64,000 nucleotides of DNA from NCBI GenBank assembly GCA_011800805.1, contig MPNW01000161.1:280587-344586 (forward strand). The letters run 5' to 3'. Source of the DNA: Hirudo medicinalis (taxonomy: Eukaryota > Annelida > Clitellata > Hirudinida > Hirudinidae). Position numbers and translations under genes: made by a program. This document shows positions 12,945 to 24,869 of this stretch, piece after piece. How positions within the stretch are numbered: the first letter of the stretch is position 1; each line of letters starts with the position of its first letter. Under the pieces are notes generated by a model. It was given only the letters and a program-made list of their open reading frames with translations, made no database searches and had not been told where the DNA came from.

Positions 12945-15900
12945 TCAGTGGCAACTCAGCAGACAGGAGGCTTGGTTCGACTGACAGTCGTTTTCGAACG
13001 CCACTGGGCTCGTGCAGATGACATCGAAATGATTCTTCTTCGCTCTGCAAACAAGCTCCTCTTCTAAACGCCTCGCAGCACAATCGGTCTCCTGATCGGC
13101 ACTCTCCAACACGGGCTTGGGCGAGTGACGAAAGAGGTGTGGACAGTGCCTGACAAGTGGGTGATCTGAGCGTTTTGTCACCGGACTGAATCCCGCTTCT
13201 TCCTCAGAGGAATGAATTGCCGTCGACCGACAGACAGTGTTACAGAATTTCGAATCTTCGACAATGGCAGGCCATTGGTTGACGGGTGTGGTGATCGTGT
13301 CGTTGGTGCCGACTGAGCAATGCGAATACAAGGAACACTCGCTGTGATTCACTTTTGTGGCCCAGTACGCCTCTTCTGAGCCCCCGGCGCCGTTCGAGCG
13401 CGAAAGGTCGGATTTGATGCGATGAAAATGTGTCCTCCCCTGATTTGCACAACAGGGATGCTGGTGCATGAGGCATGAGTTTTGAGTCATGCTGATGCTG
13501 TTCATGTCTGACCTCGAATGTTTCTTCAATGATTTTTGCCTCGAAGTTGCATTCGACCTGCAAGACAGATTGACTACTTGAACGTCGTATGAGATAAATG
13601 TAAGTAAAGTACCAAATATGATTTGTCAGACCCCAAAATTTAAAACATTGTTCTTTAGAGTCCCCTTTTGTGAACTGTTTCTTAAATTAGAGTCAATTTG
13701 AGAAGCAGCGCACTTGGATGGTTTCAATAAACTAAAATATGGTTAAAGACGAGGAACCAAGAAATTCTTTGGAAACGAAAAGCAGACGCTCTTGTTTTAG
13801 CGGGAAGTTTGTCGTTGCTGTTGTTGAGAGAATAAGAGGAGGCAGTCATAAACACGGCTCCATAAAATCTCCACATTCGATTTATGTTCGCCATCTTGAC
13901 CCGAGTCTGGAAAGCCAACTCAAGATGCGTTCGTTCGAAGGCGTCCAAAGATCTTTCTGTCTGAAGTTGTTGTCTCCTGTGTTCCTTGGGAGATTTTAGG
14001 TCTCATCTCTACATTGATGAACAAACTCTACTCATCGCACATTTTGCCGGCTAAACTCGGTTAGAGGCGTGCGAGTGAATAATTTTCCGAGGAGGGATTT
14101 CAACAAGACGGATGACTTGCCTCCAATTACTGCTGGGTATTACAAGGCAAACCCCCAGTTTAAGTCCCATAAAGCTTGTCATCTCGCTTGGAACTGCTTC
14201 AATTTTGGTCTCAGTTGAAGCCGACCCCTCTCTAGAAACTCTTATTGCTCACCACGGGTTCGGTCTCTTTCCACTTACTTATCCATCCATCTTTCCATCC
14301 ATCCATCTGCTTGCTCGACTTTTGTGCCCACCTATTTATTCTATCACTTCACTTTGTATCTGTCCTTCCAAATAAATTCTTTCCGTCATCCATCCATCGA
14401 ACAACCAGAACACTGCAACTCACCTCCTCTTCCTCATCAGACAAATCGTAAGTAGCATGAAACTTCCTGCAACCATTCCCAATCCAATTCCTGTCAGTAC
14501 TGCCAAAGCCACTCCTTGGAAATCAAAAGTGCATTTTTTAAAAATATTAATATTATTAAAGATAGTAATAATTAGAAGTAACAACATTAGCTGTAATTCT
14601 TATTGTCTGTGAATTGCAGAAACTTTGTAATGGTTCTCAAGAGGCAACAATGCTCCAACATTCCCGTCACCTCAGCCATGTCAACATGGTATGAACAGGT
14701 GATGAACATTATTTAGTAGATAACTCTTGTAAAATTTGGTCGATTCAAAATGATAATTCGTTGTGAAGCAACTAGTGTGTGCTTGTAACTCATGGCCTAG
14801 AGATTACGACAAACATTATTGTTGAATCGGAGCAAAAATTGGAGAGAATGCGAAATTTATGCTCGCTTATTGGAGGGGACTTGACTTGTTTGTTTTCCAG
14901 GAACTGGTTGATGGATCGGACGGAGATGGTCCATCCACCACCTGGGACACTGGAGTGAGGACGTGTCATATCAATCAAATCGATTCATGAGCTGGAAATG
15001 ATCGGTGCTCCAGGAACAGTTGAGATGTCTCCTCTCCAATTTAACTCGCACAACTCCAGGGAGCGAAAAGCCATCTCAGGCGTCAATCATGGAAAAAACA
15101 TGTTTCATGCGATCTTTTAAATTCTATTTAAAAATGGCTGAATCGTTATCACTTAAAACACTGTCGACGAGGCAGAGGAGTTGATGACGTAATCGAATGA
15201 AACTCATAAAAGCTTTCCTTTTCCAACAAACAGGAGCAATTTTAAGTTATCAAGGGAGTGTACTCAATCAAATATGTGGCTTCTTTCGACAAACTGTCAA
15301 TTATAACAACAAAGACAACAACAGTAATAACAATGGTAGCAAAAGTAATACATAATAATGATAACGGTAATAACAATAATAATATTAATAGTAATAACAA
15401 CAACAACAACAATAACAATAATAATAATAATAGTAATAATAATAATAATAATAACATCAAAAATATAATAACTACTGCAAAAAAAAATAATGTTGAAAAT
15501 GTTCATCCATTTTCCATTAGTTTGCAAGCAGCAGGAATTTCACGTGAAGGAAGCACAAAAAACAATTTTTACTGAAATCATTCGCTGAAATTTGATGAAT
15601 TTCCCGGAAAAAATGAGAAGGAAGAACATGCCACTTGAGTTCTGTTTGGACACGTCTTGAAGCGATAAAAAGCCAAATGAAACACAATGAACTATTTTCC
15701 ACTTTCATCGCCTCGTTATTGCCAGCTCTTGATTTTTTCCCCAGTGATGGAAAGTCATTTAAATCATTTAGAACAATTTCCTAACCTCGTTTATAATCTC
15801 CGCTGGAGTGAGACACCATGGATGGAGGCTTCATCTTGAAAGCTGAAAGAAAAAAGAAAACATTTCAAGAGACGACCAACAAGATGGCTGGAAAAGTGAA

Positions 15901-18900
15901 CTTTCAACCGCTCTTGGAACAGTTTCCGATCTCCCCGATCCACTGATTGCCGACACACGTGACGTAGAAAATCTCCAAGGAGTCGTTGCACATGATGGCC
16001 ACATCTTCTCCGTGTTTGCTGATGCTTGCGGAGGTGGGCAGCAGAAAATACGGACATCCGAACACTGGAAGAATTTCATTTCTAAATATTTCCGTTTAAA
16101 GTCATTCTCATTAAAGTCGCTCTCATGATCACCTCGATAGTTAATTAACCGAACCATAAATAATAAATAATCGTAATAAATAATAATTAATCATAAATAA
16201 TTATTGCAGCAAAAATAAATGTAACATTCACAGGTCTGATGAGGAAATTCGTTCGTTAATTTATTGAATTCATCGGCACTTTTGAGCTCCAAAAAGCTTT
16301 CAAGAAATCCATCTTAAAGACGTTTCATGCTGAAACCAAAATTGACCTTCTTTGTTTGTGATTCCTTCCTATTCATTTCGTTACGTGGTGCTAATTAATT
16401 AGATATTTTATTTTATAATAATAATAATAATAATAGTTAATTTATAATGCGCCATTTGCATAGCGTCAGAGGCGCCTTATTACTTCACTTTAGAATTAAT
16501 AATATTTAAATTTATTCAATTAGATTCTTTTTATTTGATACTTAGTTTTGTTTCTAATTAATTTTGAGTTTTTTTTTTTAATTCTAATTTTGAGCCAGAA
16601 GCGAACGGTTTTGTTTTGGAAATCGGATTTGAAATGCAAGAGAGTGACAGATGTTTGTGCATGATGCCAATGTTCATATCCGTTGTCTTTCCACTTCATC
16701 GACTTTTTTTGGTCGCCGACGCGAATGGAGTGAAAGTTGCCAGTTAATCTGCTAAAACTCAGTGCATCCTGAATATTGTTCACGGTTGACCAACTAGAAA
16801 AGTTTATTTCCGGGATTCGTGTTCCTCAATTTTGTTGCCTTAGAGAACCAGTGAGAGGCCTAGGACGCGCAGGCAATAAACAAATTCAACTTCCACTGGG
16901 TTGCGAATACAACTTCAGTCACAAACTTCCCCTACACAAACCTTTTCCACAAGGTTTTCAAAGAAGGACTTAAATTTATTTTAAATTTCCAATTTTCAAC
17001 AGTACACTGCTGTCCTTTTAGAAAAAAAGTTCTTGAATGAATAGGAAGATTTAAATTTAATTGAAGATTGTTTAAAACATTTCATACCGTTGTAGTGAAG
17101 AACGTGAGGCTTCCATAGACTCGTCCTTTTCGACTTCACCGATGTGTGTTCGCTGCCGTGCTTTCGTGTGGCGCTCAAGTCAAATTCTGATGTCAGAACC
17201 TCGTGTGGCACGAGAAGGGATGCAACTTTTATTTCCAATCTATTCGTCCTTGACAAATAAACTATGCGAGGTTCTTTGGTTTCATTTCGGCAGAGGATGT
17301 GTGTGACTGGAAAGCCTGAAAACTCCACGAAGGTGACCTGGAGAGGGCAGGAAATCCTGTCGGTGGTGGAAAGTCTTTGGTCCTGGTCGAAGGAAGAGAA
17401 CTCGGTGTCGTCTTCAAACTCCATGGAGTCGTCTTCATTCATATTGTCGCTGCTCCCGTCGTCCATGGAAAAGGAATGGGTGGACGGGCTGACTTGCCAC
17501 GTGACGTTTATTCTTTGACCTTTGTTGACCTGTATGACCCAGGGACAAGAAGTCTTGATGTGATAATGAGTCGAGTTTGAGGCGCGCTCGAAAAGGGCTA
17601 AAAATCCGCTTGTGTCGTTGAGTCTGGTTTCGTTCTGTGAAATGCAGTCATCCGCGAAAGAAGCTGAAACAGGATTAGGGACGTGATTAGAACAATGGCG
17701 TTTGAAGATGTTGAAAAGCAAATTTAATTAAACCATTTTCATGGCATCCGAGTGTTTCACAAGTGAAATTCTCAAGAGAGCGAATATAAACATCAGTCCA
17801 ACCTTTTACACATTCGTACGTGACTTCGAGATAGGATTTGAAATCTTTGGCGCAGGGTTGGGCGATGGAATCGAGGCTAGCAACGAGAAGAGAGCAGTTC
17901 GTTCTGCCTGAACACACCTCGTCAACGTAACTGGTGACGTCAGAGAAACAGCCAATGGCGTGAGCGTATTCTGCGGTGATGCACCTTCCAGCTGCCAGTC
18001 TGCCGTAGAGGGCCCTTCGGATGAGAAGAATTTCGAAGGAGGAACATCTGGCATTGAAACGTTCCGAAGTGCAGTACTCCTCTGCAATGAAGAAATGGTT
18101 GGAAATAAATAAATGCTTGGATCACCGTTGGATGGCGCCGATCAGCTATCATGTAGGATTTCAAATTGCAACTCAGTGACCTCCGAACGTACATCACAGG
18201 AAACATCCGAGTGGCAATTAAGAGATAATTCACCATCATTCATTCTCTCCCTCCGAGAAGGCCATCTTCCGACCTTCATTTTCTTCGGTGATCTTTAATT
18301 TAAATTACTCTACATTACAATAATGAAACTGCTATTCAATTATTTTTTTCTGGAGGATAGTTGATGAGAAAGAAGTCTTATTACTTTCAACTTGAGAGAA
18401 AGTTAGGAAGAACTTCGTGTCTTCAACAGGTGGAGGAGTTTTGGAGTTGCTATTTTTTTTTTTAGCAAAAGACTGCCAGGTGGATGCCGATAAGAAAACA
18501 TTTCATTTCGTTTCAAAAATTCCATTTTCAAGAGGACTTGAAATTGGAAATTATTCTTGTTTAATAAAAAATAATTATTTTGCACTCTGCACATCGCTGA
18601 TAGGGAACTTCTCAAAGCTATTCTGTGATATTTGCAAAAATTCTTCGCTGAATATCTAAACATGTCGAGCTTTTGAAAAGCTTCATAAAGAAGTGAACGA
18701 CTCCGGGTTTTATTGTGACTTTATCGCTCCACTGTCGAGTTGCAGGGATGGCCGGAAAAGTTGGTTTAAAAAATGCTTTTGCATTAATTTGCATATCAAT
18801 CGATGTCGAGTGAATCGGAGAAAAAGTTCTATTTATTCAATAAATTGCACATCAATGCTTGGTTATTGGAGGGTTCGCTGAATATTTTATTCTCATTACA

Positions 18901-21750
18901 GTACATCTTGGCATATTTTATTCTTATCTTGCTAAGGAACTCAGTTATCCCTCCTTTCAGCAACAGATTTAGGACTCGCTTCCTCTCTCGCCATTCATTT
19001 GAAGCCAATAATTAGGAATAGCTTAAAAGACATGCTAATAAGTGAGGCTTTTCATCTCATAACGTGACATGCAGCGTAATTTCTAAACCATGCTTCCTCT
19101 TTCAATATTTGAGTGAAATTGATGACACCAATTTAGCAGGACCCGTTTCAAGCTATTCATCATCCAACCAGGAAACCTGTGTCGTACAAGCAACAGTTGC
19201 ATGAATGCAGAATGGATGAAATATTGTTATGATTTCAAAACGATTCCATGATTTGTTCACATCGGAGATTTCGAGGGAAGAGTGGGGAGGGAAGGGGGGG
19301 GGGACTTCCATACATTAACCGCGATATTCCATTCCACTGACTTCCATAGCACACGGAGATAGCGGTGTTGCGGGAATTTAAAAATTTCAGCGCAGGTTGT
19401 TGTTGGAGGCGTTGTTCAGATGAACGACCTGCTCGATTGAAAAGATGGCATCGTTTGATTCTCTGCGAAGATGTTTTAGTCTTCTTTCACTTTCACTCAG
19501 TTGTTATTCCATATTATTGTGCACTTCAGTCAGCCTCATGGTGGTGTTGAACTCAGCGCCTCTGATTAGAAGCAAGCCACCGAGGTACTCCACGATTAAA
19601 GCCGTAATATCCGAGAGCAACCACGTGCCAGTCTTACTAATGAAGCACTTTTATTTCAACACATTTCTGATTTAATTTAATTAAAGACTGATTAACAAGT
19701 ATGATTGCATTCAATTGGAAGAGAATTAAAATCCATCAAAGTCGTTTTAAGTTCTACTGCTTCGTTTGGTGTCGGAATTGATCAATAAGAGCCATCTCTC
19801 GCTTATCAGTCATCGTCCTGTTATCGGAAGAATTCTCAGGAGTTTGCGACGTGACACGAAGGCATTCTTTTGAGACGTTCACCACTACGTCCAAGTCCGT
19901 GTCTCCTTGCAACACATGAGTCATACTTGAAAATGCTGGCTGCATTATTGGAGTTAATGAAATTTTACGAGTAATTATGCAGCACACTCGCTCTCGATGG
20001 AGCATAAAATTGGCGGGAAATGAGAAAAAAAGAGGCAGACGTGTCTCAAACCTGCTCGGAAAAACAAACATCCGAGCGTCGTGCCATAACAACGACGTTG
20101 ACAAAATGCTTTCCTCAAAGCACGAATTCGAACCACATTTGAGAACCGCTCGGATTTGCCTGGCGTTTCATAAATATTTTCCAACATTCGTAAATATCAG
20201 CCTTCAATCTAGTTTCGCAGAGAAGAGTCAAAAAAATATTTGAAAGTAGGAGCAATTTATTCGAAACTTTCCAAATTGCTTCTAAAAATTCTGTAAATAC
20301 CTTCAAGAACAAGTCATGTCACTGGAGTCCTAACGATGCTTGACGTGGAAACTTATGAAGGCTGAATGAGGAGGTGAATGAGTGGTGAATGAGAGATGAA
20401 TGAATATATGGTGAATGGGAAGTGAATGAGAGGTGAATGAGAGGCAATTGCTGCCTGGTTTTGGTTTAATTTCCATGAGTCAATCCACCCAATTTAGTTG
20501 AAATTGCTGGTGAGATAAAGAAAGATATTGACGAGAGAGAGATTGGTTGATGTGAGGCTATTCAAGTTATTTGAGTCGATAATTATTAATATTAATATTA
20601 TTATTTCATTCTGAAAAAGTGAAACTTCAGCGATATTTGATTCCTGAGAAGCTTCATATTTTTGAAATTGAAGAGCGACACAAAACTATCCATCAAGTGA
20701 CCGAATGACAACTTTCAACAATATACTGCTGCTCTACTCTGCCTTGACCATCATCAAGCATTGAATGTCTTTCCTCCACTTTGTAGCAGTGAATTTGATC
20801 AGGAATTTTCTTCGAATCCTATTTTCAACAGGAATTTTTCCGAATTGTCACGTTGAGATCTCTTTCGGCAAAGCACGTCGTTATGTGGAGGGAAGGAAAT
20901 GTTTCCTTAAAAACAAACAAATCATGCTTCGCAGGTGAAAGAGAACAAAACAACAATAAAATGTCGATTTCCTCCACGCTCAGCATACCAACAAGTTTTT
21001 CTAAAATATTTCCGCGGGATGCAAGTTATTCCATTCCGAGTCCTGCTCCACTCACTCTGTTTCTTTTGCGGGCATCCATGATTCATGGTCCAGTGCATGT
21101 TGTTCAAAATTCATGAGAACCCAGCATCTGCACCTCCACAGAACCACCCTTCTTCAGGGTTGAATCCATCGCTCACTTCCACTCAATTACTCAGCCTGGA
21201 AGGGAATGATAGAAAGTTGAAACGGTGGAGAGAATCATTAGCTGGTCTTTTCATGCTCTCTCGGACAAACGTATATGCTTCGTTGCATGAAGCCCAACAA
21301 CCACAACAATAACAACACCAATAACATCGACTGAAACTATTACAACAACCTTGCAGTGCCTCCAATATGCCTTCTTCTTCACACGACAAGCTTTCTGAAA
21401 TTCCGAAAACACGGCATTGCGAAGCGATATGTGGAAAATATGGTAGAAAAGGCGTCAAGACTTGTCGTCATCAGTAGCATCGTTATCATCATCATCATTA
21501 TTACCGTCATAATTGTCAAACACATTAATACAAGACGGCGTCTCCACCATCATCGTCGTCATTTTGATTAATTTGGTGAACAATTTGTTCCAAGCATTAA
21601 AGTGATGTGTTGTTGATGCTGTGTTTTTCATGCGAATTAAGTTTTCACTCGAGATGCTTGAAGGAGTTGCACGGAGTATTCCGCCCACCATCACCAATGC
21701 CGATGTCATCATCACCTTCATCATTATTGTCCTCGTCGTCATCGTCGTCG

Positions 21751-21837
<87 letters not shown>

Positions 21838-23975
21838 CCATCATCCTCATCATCATCATCATCATCGTCGTCATCGTCATCATCGTCATCATCATCGTCG
21901 TCGTCGTCATCATCATCATCATCATCATCGTCGTCGTCGTCGTCATCAATTCTATTGTCAATACTTCATCGCATATAGCATCGACATAATTATTGCCAAG
22001 TTTTCGTTGTTTCTATTTGTTCGTTATTTAATTACATCACATTTGTAATTCTTACTTCTGCTATTGTTATTTTATTTCTTAAATCTATCTTCGCAATGCA
22101 AAAGCCATCATTATAAAGAACTTGAAAATTGTTACCTCAAGTGCTCAAATTAACATCTCCCTCCACAACTTGAGCAGCAAAAATCGCAGAAATTCACGAC
22201 TGAATTTCAGTTGTGCGCATTTTTAGCCAATTTGGAAGAATTTTGAAAAACAAAATGAAGAAACGCTTGAAATGAAAAGAGGATAAAACAGAATACTGAA
22301 AACAAGCGAATATTGGCACCTCTAATGCACGGAGATGGCTCCATTTTGTTCCAATTAATCACAAGACTGCCATTCCTGGCAACAATTCGAGACAAGAAGC
22401 ATCACGCACATTCCTCCGCAATGATCACCAGAGGCCTGCAACACGATGAATGACGACCTTGAACTTGGGATGGATGAAATTCATGGGAACGACAAACTTT
22501 CTCTGGCAACTTCCATACAAACATGCTCTTTAATCGTCAAGTATTAATCATCAGTCACATCTAATCGACGTGGCTTAGTCTTGTGATTGGAGTCCATGTT
22601 GTGACAGCAATCGAGGGGGATCAATAGTCAGACATTCAAACAACATTGCAGTGCATTTCGACCAGTTAAACGTCGTCTTGTGAGAAATAATCGAGGCGCT
22701 GCTTTCAAGACCTGTTTCAAGACCTTAAAAAACAGAAATGAAAATTTTATTCGTTTTGAACCCAGCGAAAGAAAATCAGACATTATTGATCCCGATGACA
22801 CCGAACTCATCTTTATCCCTCAAAATCACTTCATTTCTCATCAGCCTCACAAGTTTGAAGTTTAATGCTTCGAGTTTTGAAGTGATTGCCAATGAATGAT
22901 ATTTTTCTGTTTGTCGGTAAATGTATTGATTGTCGTTTTCGTCGGGAAATAAAACATCGATTCAGCGCCGTCCCGAACAACGTCGAGTTCCTTAATCCGA
23001 AAATTCCACCTCCATGCAGTCGGATGATTTCGTGGGTGAATTATGCTGAATTGGAAGTGAATTACAGAGTGCAGAGTTAAGTGAATGATGAATTTTCTGA
23101 TGATTTCAGCTGAGGGTTTTCTCACGTGAGTCTCTGAGATGCAGCAACACATAAATCCCCTTGTGATGAATAAAACAAAATTCCATTACCCCATGAACTA
23201 CGTTTTGTTTTCCTGGATTCCACTTCCACGGTTCTCCAGGTCGTTCACGGTCCTTCTGATGATAAATTCTCTTATTTTTCAGCCAACAATGCTGCTCAAC
23301 TGTGGTGCTATATTTTCATAAATATCGCCCTCTTACAAATAAGTCATGAATGTCCTTCTTTCAACCGAGCAACTTTTAAATTCAGCAATTGCCACGGTGA
23401 ATGATCTCTTGTGAGACAGCACATTGGAGGTAAATCCCACCTCATCATGAGCAGCTTATTATCGACGCATCCCTGACCCTGACACCGAAGTCACTTACTT
23501 CATAAATTTCTTCTCATGGGCAATATCTAGTCATTGCTTAAACCAGTGACACTCATGACGCCGATTCAGTGAGGTTCACAAAGAACATTTCTTTCGTGTC
23601 ATTTTCCTAGAATTGAAGCAAAACGAAACAAAACCTTGACTCTCAACACCTTCGACAGAAGCAGCGAAAGCAAGGTCTGAGATCAAAGAATTACACAACA
23701 TTCGAGGAAATTTGGACCATCGACTTTCCTTTGCATTGTTTTAAGAGCATTTTAAGCGTTTCTTCACCAAGTTTTCTGTGCTTAATTGAATTCGAAATAA
23801 AATAAAAAAATCACCGAACCATGAACTCAGGAATAAATCCAAAACAATTAAATAGATTTGATCAACAAATTCCTAATGCGAAATCTCTTTCACCTGTTAA
23901 TTGGAGGCCAGTTGTCCAGAAGGAGATCTTCATGGCTATCAAGAGAACCCACATGATTTTGACGGTAAGGTCCAT
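12945..23975 (-). CDS. single-pass receptor-like protein: SUEL lectin, CUB-like, sushi, TM
   Basis: Seven minus-strand exons join in frame to 640 residues: 23894-23975, 17734-18081, 17088-17663, 15909-16064, 15786-15842, 14424-14514 and 12945-13557. Exon 1 encodes a signal peptide (KIMWVLLIAMKISFWTTG). Exon 2 is a SUEL/rhamnose-binding lectin domain (EYCTSERFNARCSS ... VCSGRTNCSLLV ... YLEVTYEC). Exon 3 is CUB-like (SCPWVIQVNKGQRINVTW), with an acidic Asp/Glu/Ser insert. Exon 4 is a four-cysteine sushi/CCP module ending CVGNQWIGEIGNC. Exon 6 is a transmembrane helix followed by RKRR. The last exon is a tail of about 200 residues, rich in His, Ser and Cys, of unknown function. The first five introns are all phase 1, which allows domains to be shuffled without breaking frame. 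It is likely a cell-surface glycan or ligand receptor; I recognise no named orthologue. A further small exon near 14,900 cannot be excluded. Confidence 0.82.
15299..15470. repeat. (AAT/AAC)n microsatellite
   Basis: An imperfect run of AAT and AAC triplets in an intron of the receptor gene. Frames through it give poly-Asn or poly-Leu/Ile and should not be read as protein. Confidence 0.9.
16441..16476 (-). repeat. SINE tail fragment, second copy
   Basis: On the minus strand this matches the tail of the SINE-like element at 47,070-47,106: cgcctctgacgctatgca, then atggcgc and tataaa, with only a few differences over about 36 bases. It abuts an (AAT)n run, as SINE and LINE ends often do. Confidence 0.7.
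20345..20450. repeat. GTGAATGAG-type minisatellite
   Basis: Degenerate tandem units of gtgaatgag, agtgaatga and ggtgaatgag over about 100 bases, within the large receptor intron. Confidence 0.75.
21716..21950. repeat. (TCA/TCG)n microsatellite
   Basis: A long run of TCA triplets with interspersed TCG. All six frames stay open and give poly-Ser, poly-Ile or poly-Met products, which are artefacts. Confidence 0.95.
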
Positions 23976-24779
23976 TAATTTTGAACTAAATTTCCACTCA
24001 GAAACAACACGAGTTTCTGGGATGCGCCGCTGAAACTCGAATTTCTTCGGAACTTCTTCTCGGCGACTGCGAATGACTCGCAATCTCAATGCACTCCGCC
24101 ATGGAGCTCCATTTTAAATTTAATTTTTACCTCTCAAGAATTAACAAAACAAGGGTTTATCGTAAGTCCAGACGGCTGAAAAGTTGAGAAGGAATGTCTA
24201 CCGGCATGTGCGTCTTGAGAAATATTTATTGGAGCCATTGTGCAGAGGTTTAGCGCAGATGCGTGAAACGTTTGCTGGATTTCACTGCAACAATTAAAAT
24301 GAACTTCAGAAAAACACCACCGGCAGATCGATTGCGAGCTTTCAATTTTTTTTTCGATGACTTACTTTTAACCGGAAACGCATGACATCACATGACTGTC
24401 TCAAAGATGGTCGCATAAACGTCATCATCGCTGGGGATGTATGGACAGATAAAACTCCAAGCACATCCTGATAGCTATAAATTGCTAATTCGCTTGGAAT
24501 GAAGTCTTCATGTAGCCTTTCTTTCTCACCACCATCATCATCTCCATCATCCTTGCTAACATCATTATCATCACCAACGTCATCACCAGCACTATCACTA
24601 TCATCATAGTCGTCAACACTGTAGAAGTTAAAATGGTTCACCATCCCGGTCAACTCTTTATTGCCTTTACTTGTCGAACCCAAGTTGTAAACCGAGTTGT
24701 TAAAATGGACCTTTGTCTTGAAACCCTCAACAATAAATGCTTGAAAGTTTTAATACTAATGCTAATAAATTATTAACAT

Positions 24780-24806
24780 TATTGTTATTTATTATTATTG
24801 TTATTA

Positions 24807-24860
<54 letters not shown>
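24780..24860. repeat. (ATT)n microsatellite
   Basis: A near-perfect ATT run between the divergent receptor and SLC12A9 genes. Confidence 0.9.
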
Positions 24861-24861
<1 letters not shown>

Positions 24862-24869
24862 AAAATAAC

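Larger units (their letters stand above)
18082..23893. other. large first intron of the SUEL-CUB-sushi gene
   Basis: 5.8 kb between the signal-peptide exon and the lectin exon. It contains a GTGAATGAG-type minisatellite (about 20,365-20,450) and a long (TCA)n tract. A 116-codon minus-strand open frame at 19,754-20,104 has no recognisable domain and no supporting splice phase. Introns of this kind often hold regulatory elements, but none can be read here. Confidence 0.6.

Noticed and set aside
15242..15575. Poly-Leu and poly-Asn open frames
   Set aside because: Translation of an AAT/AAC microsatellite in an intron.
19754..20104. 116-codon minus-strand open frame within the receptor's first intron
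   Set aside because: No domain, no signal peptide, and the lectin and signal exons join perfectly in phase without it.
21455..21989. Long open frames giving poly-Ser, poly-Met and poly-Ile proteins
   Set aside because: They lie in a (TCA)n microsatellite; every frame is open because the repeat has no stop codons.
24342..24683. Asp-rich minus-strand open frame
   Set aside because: The acidic run comes from a degenerate TCA/ATC repeat; the rest has no family features.
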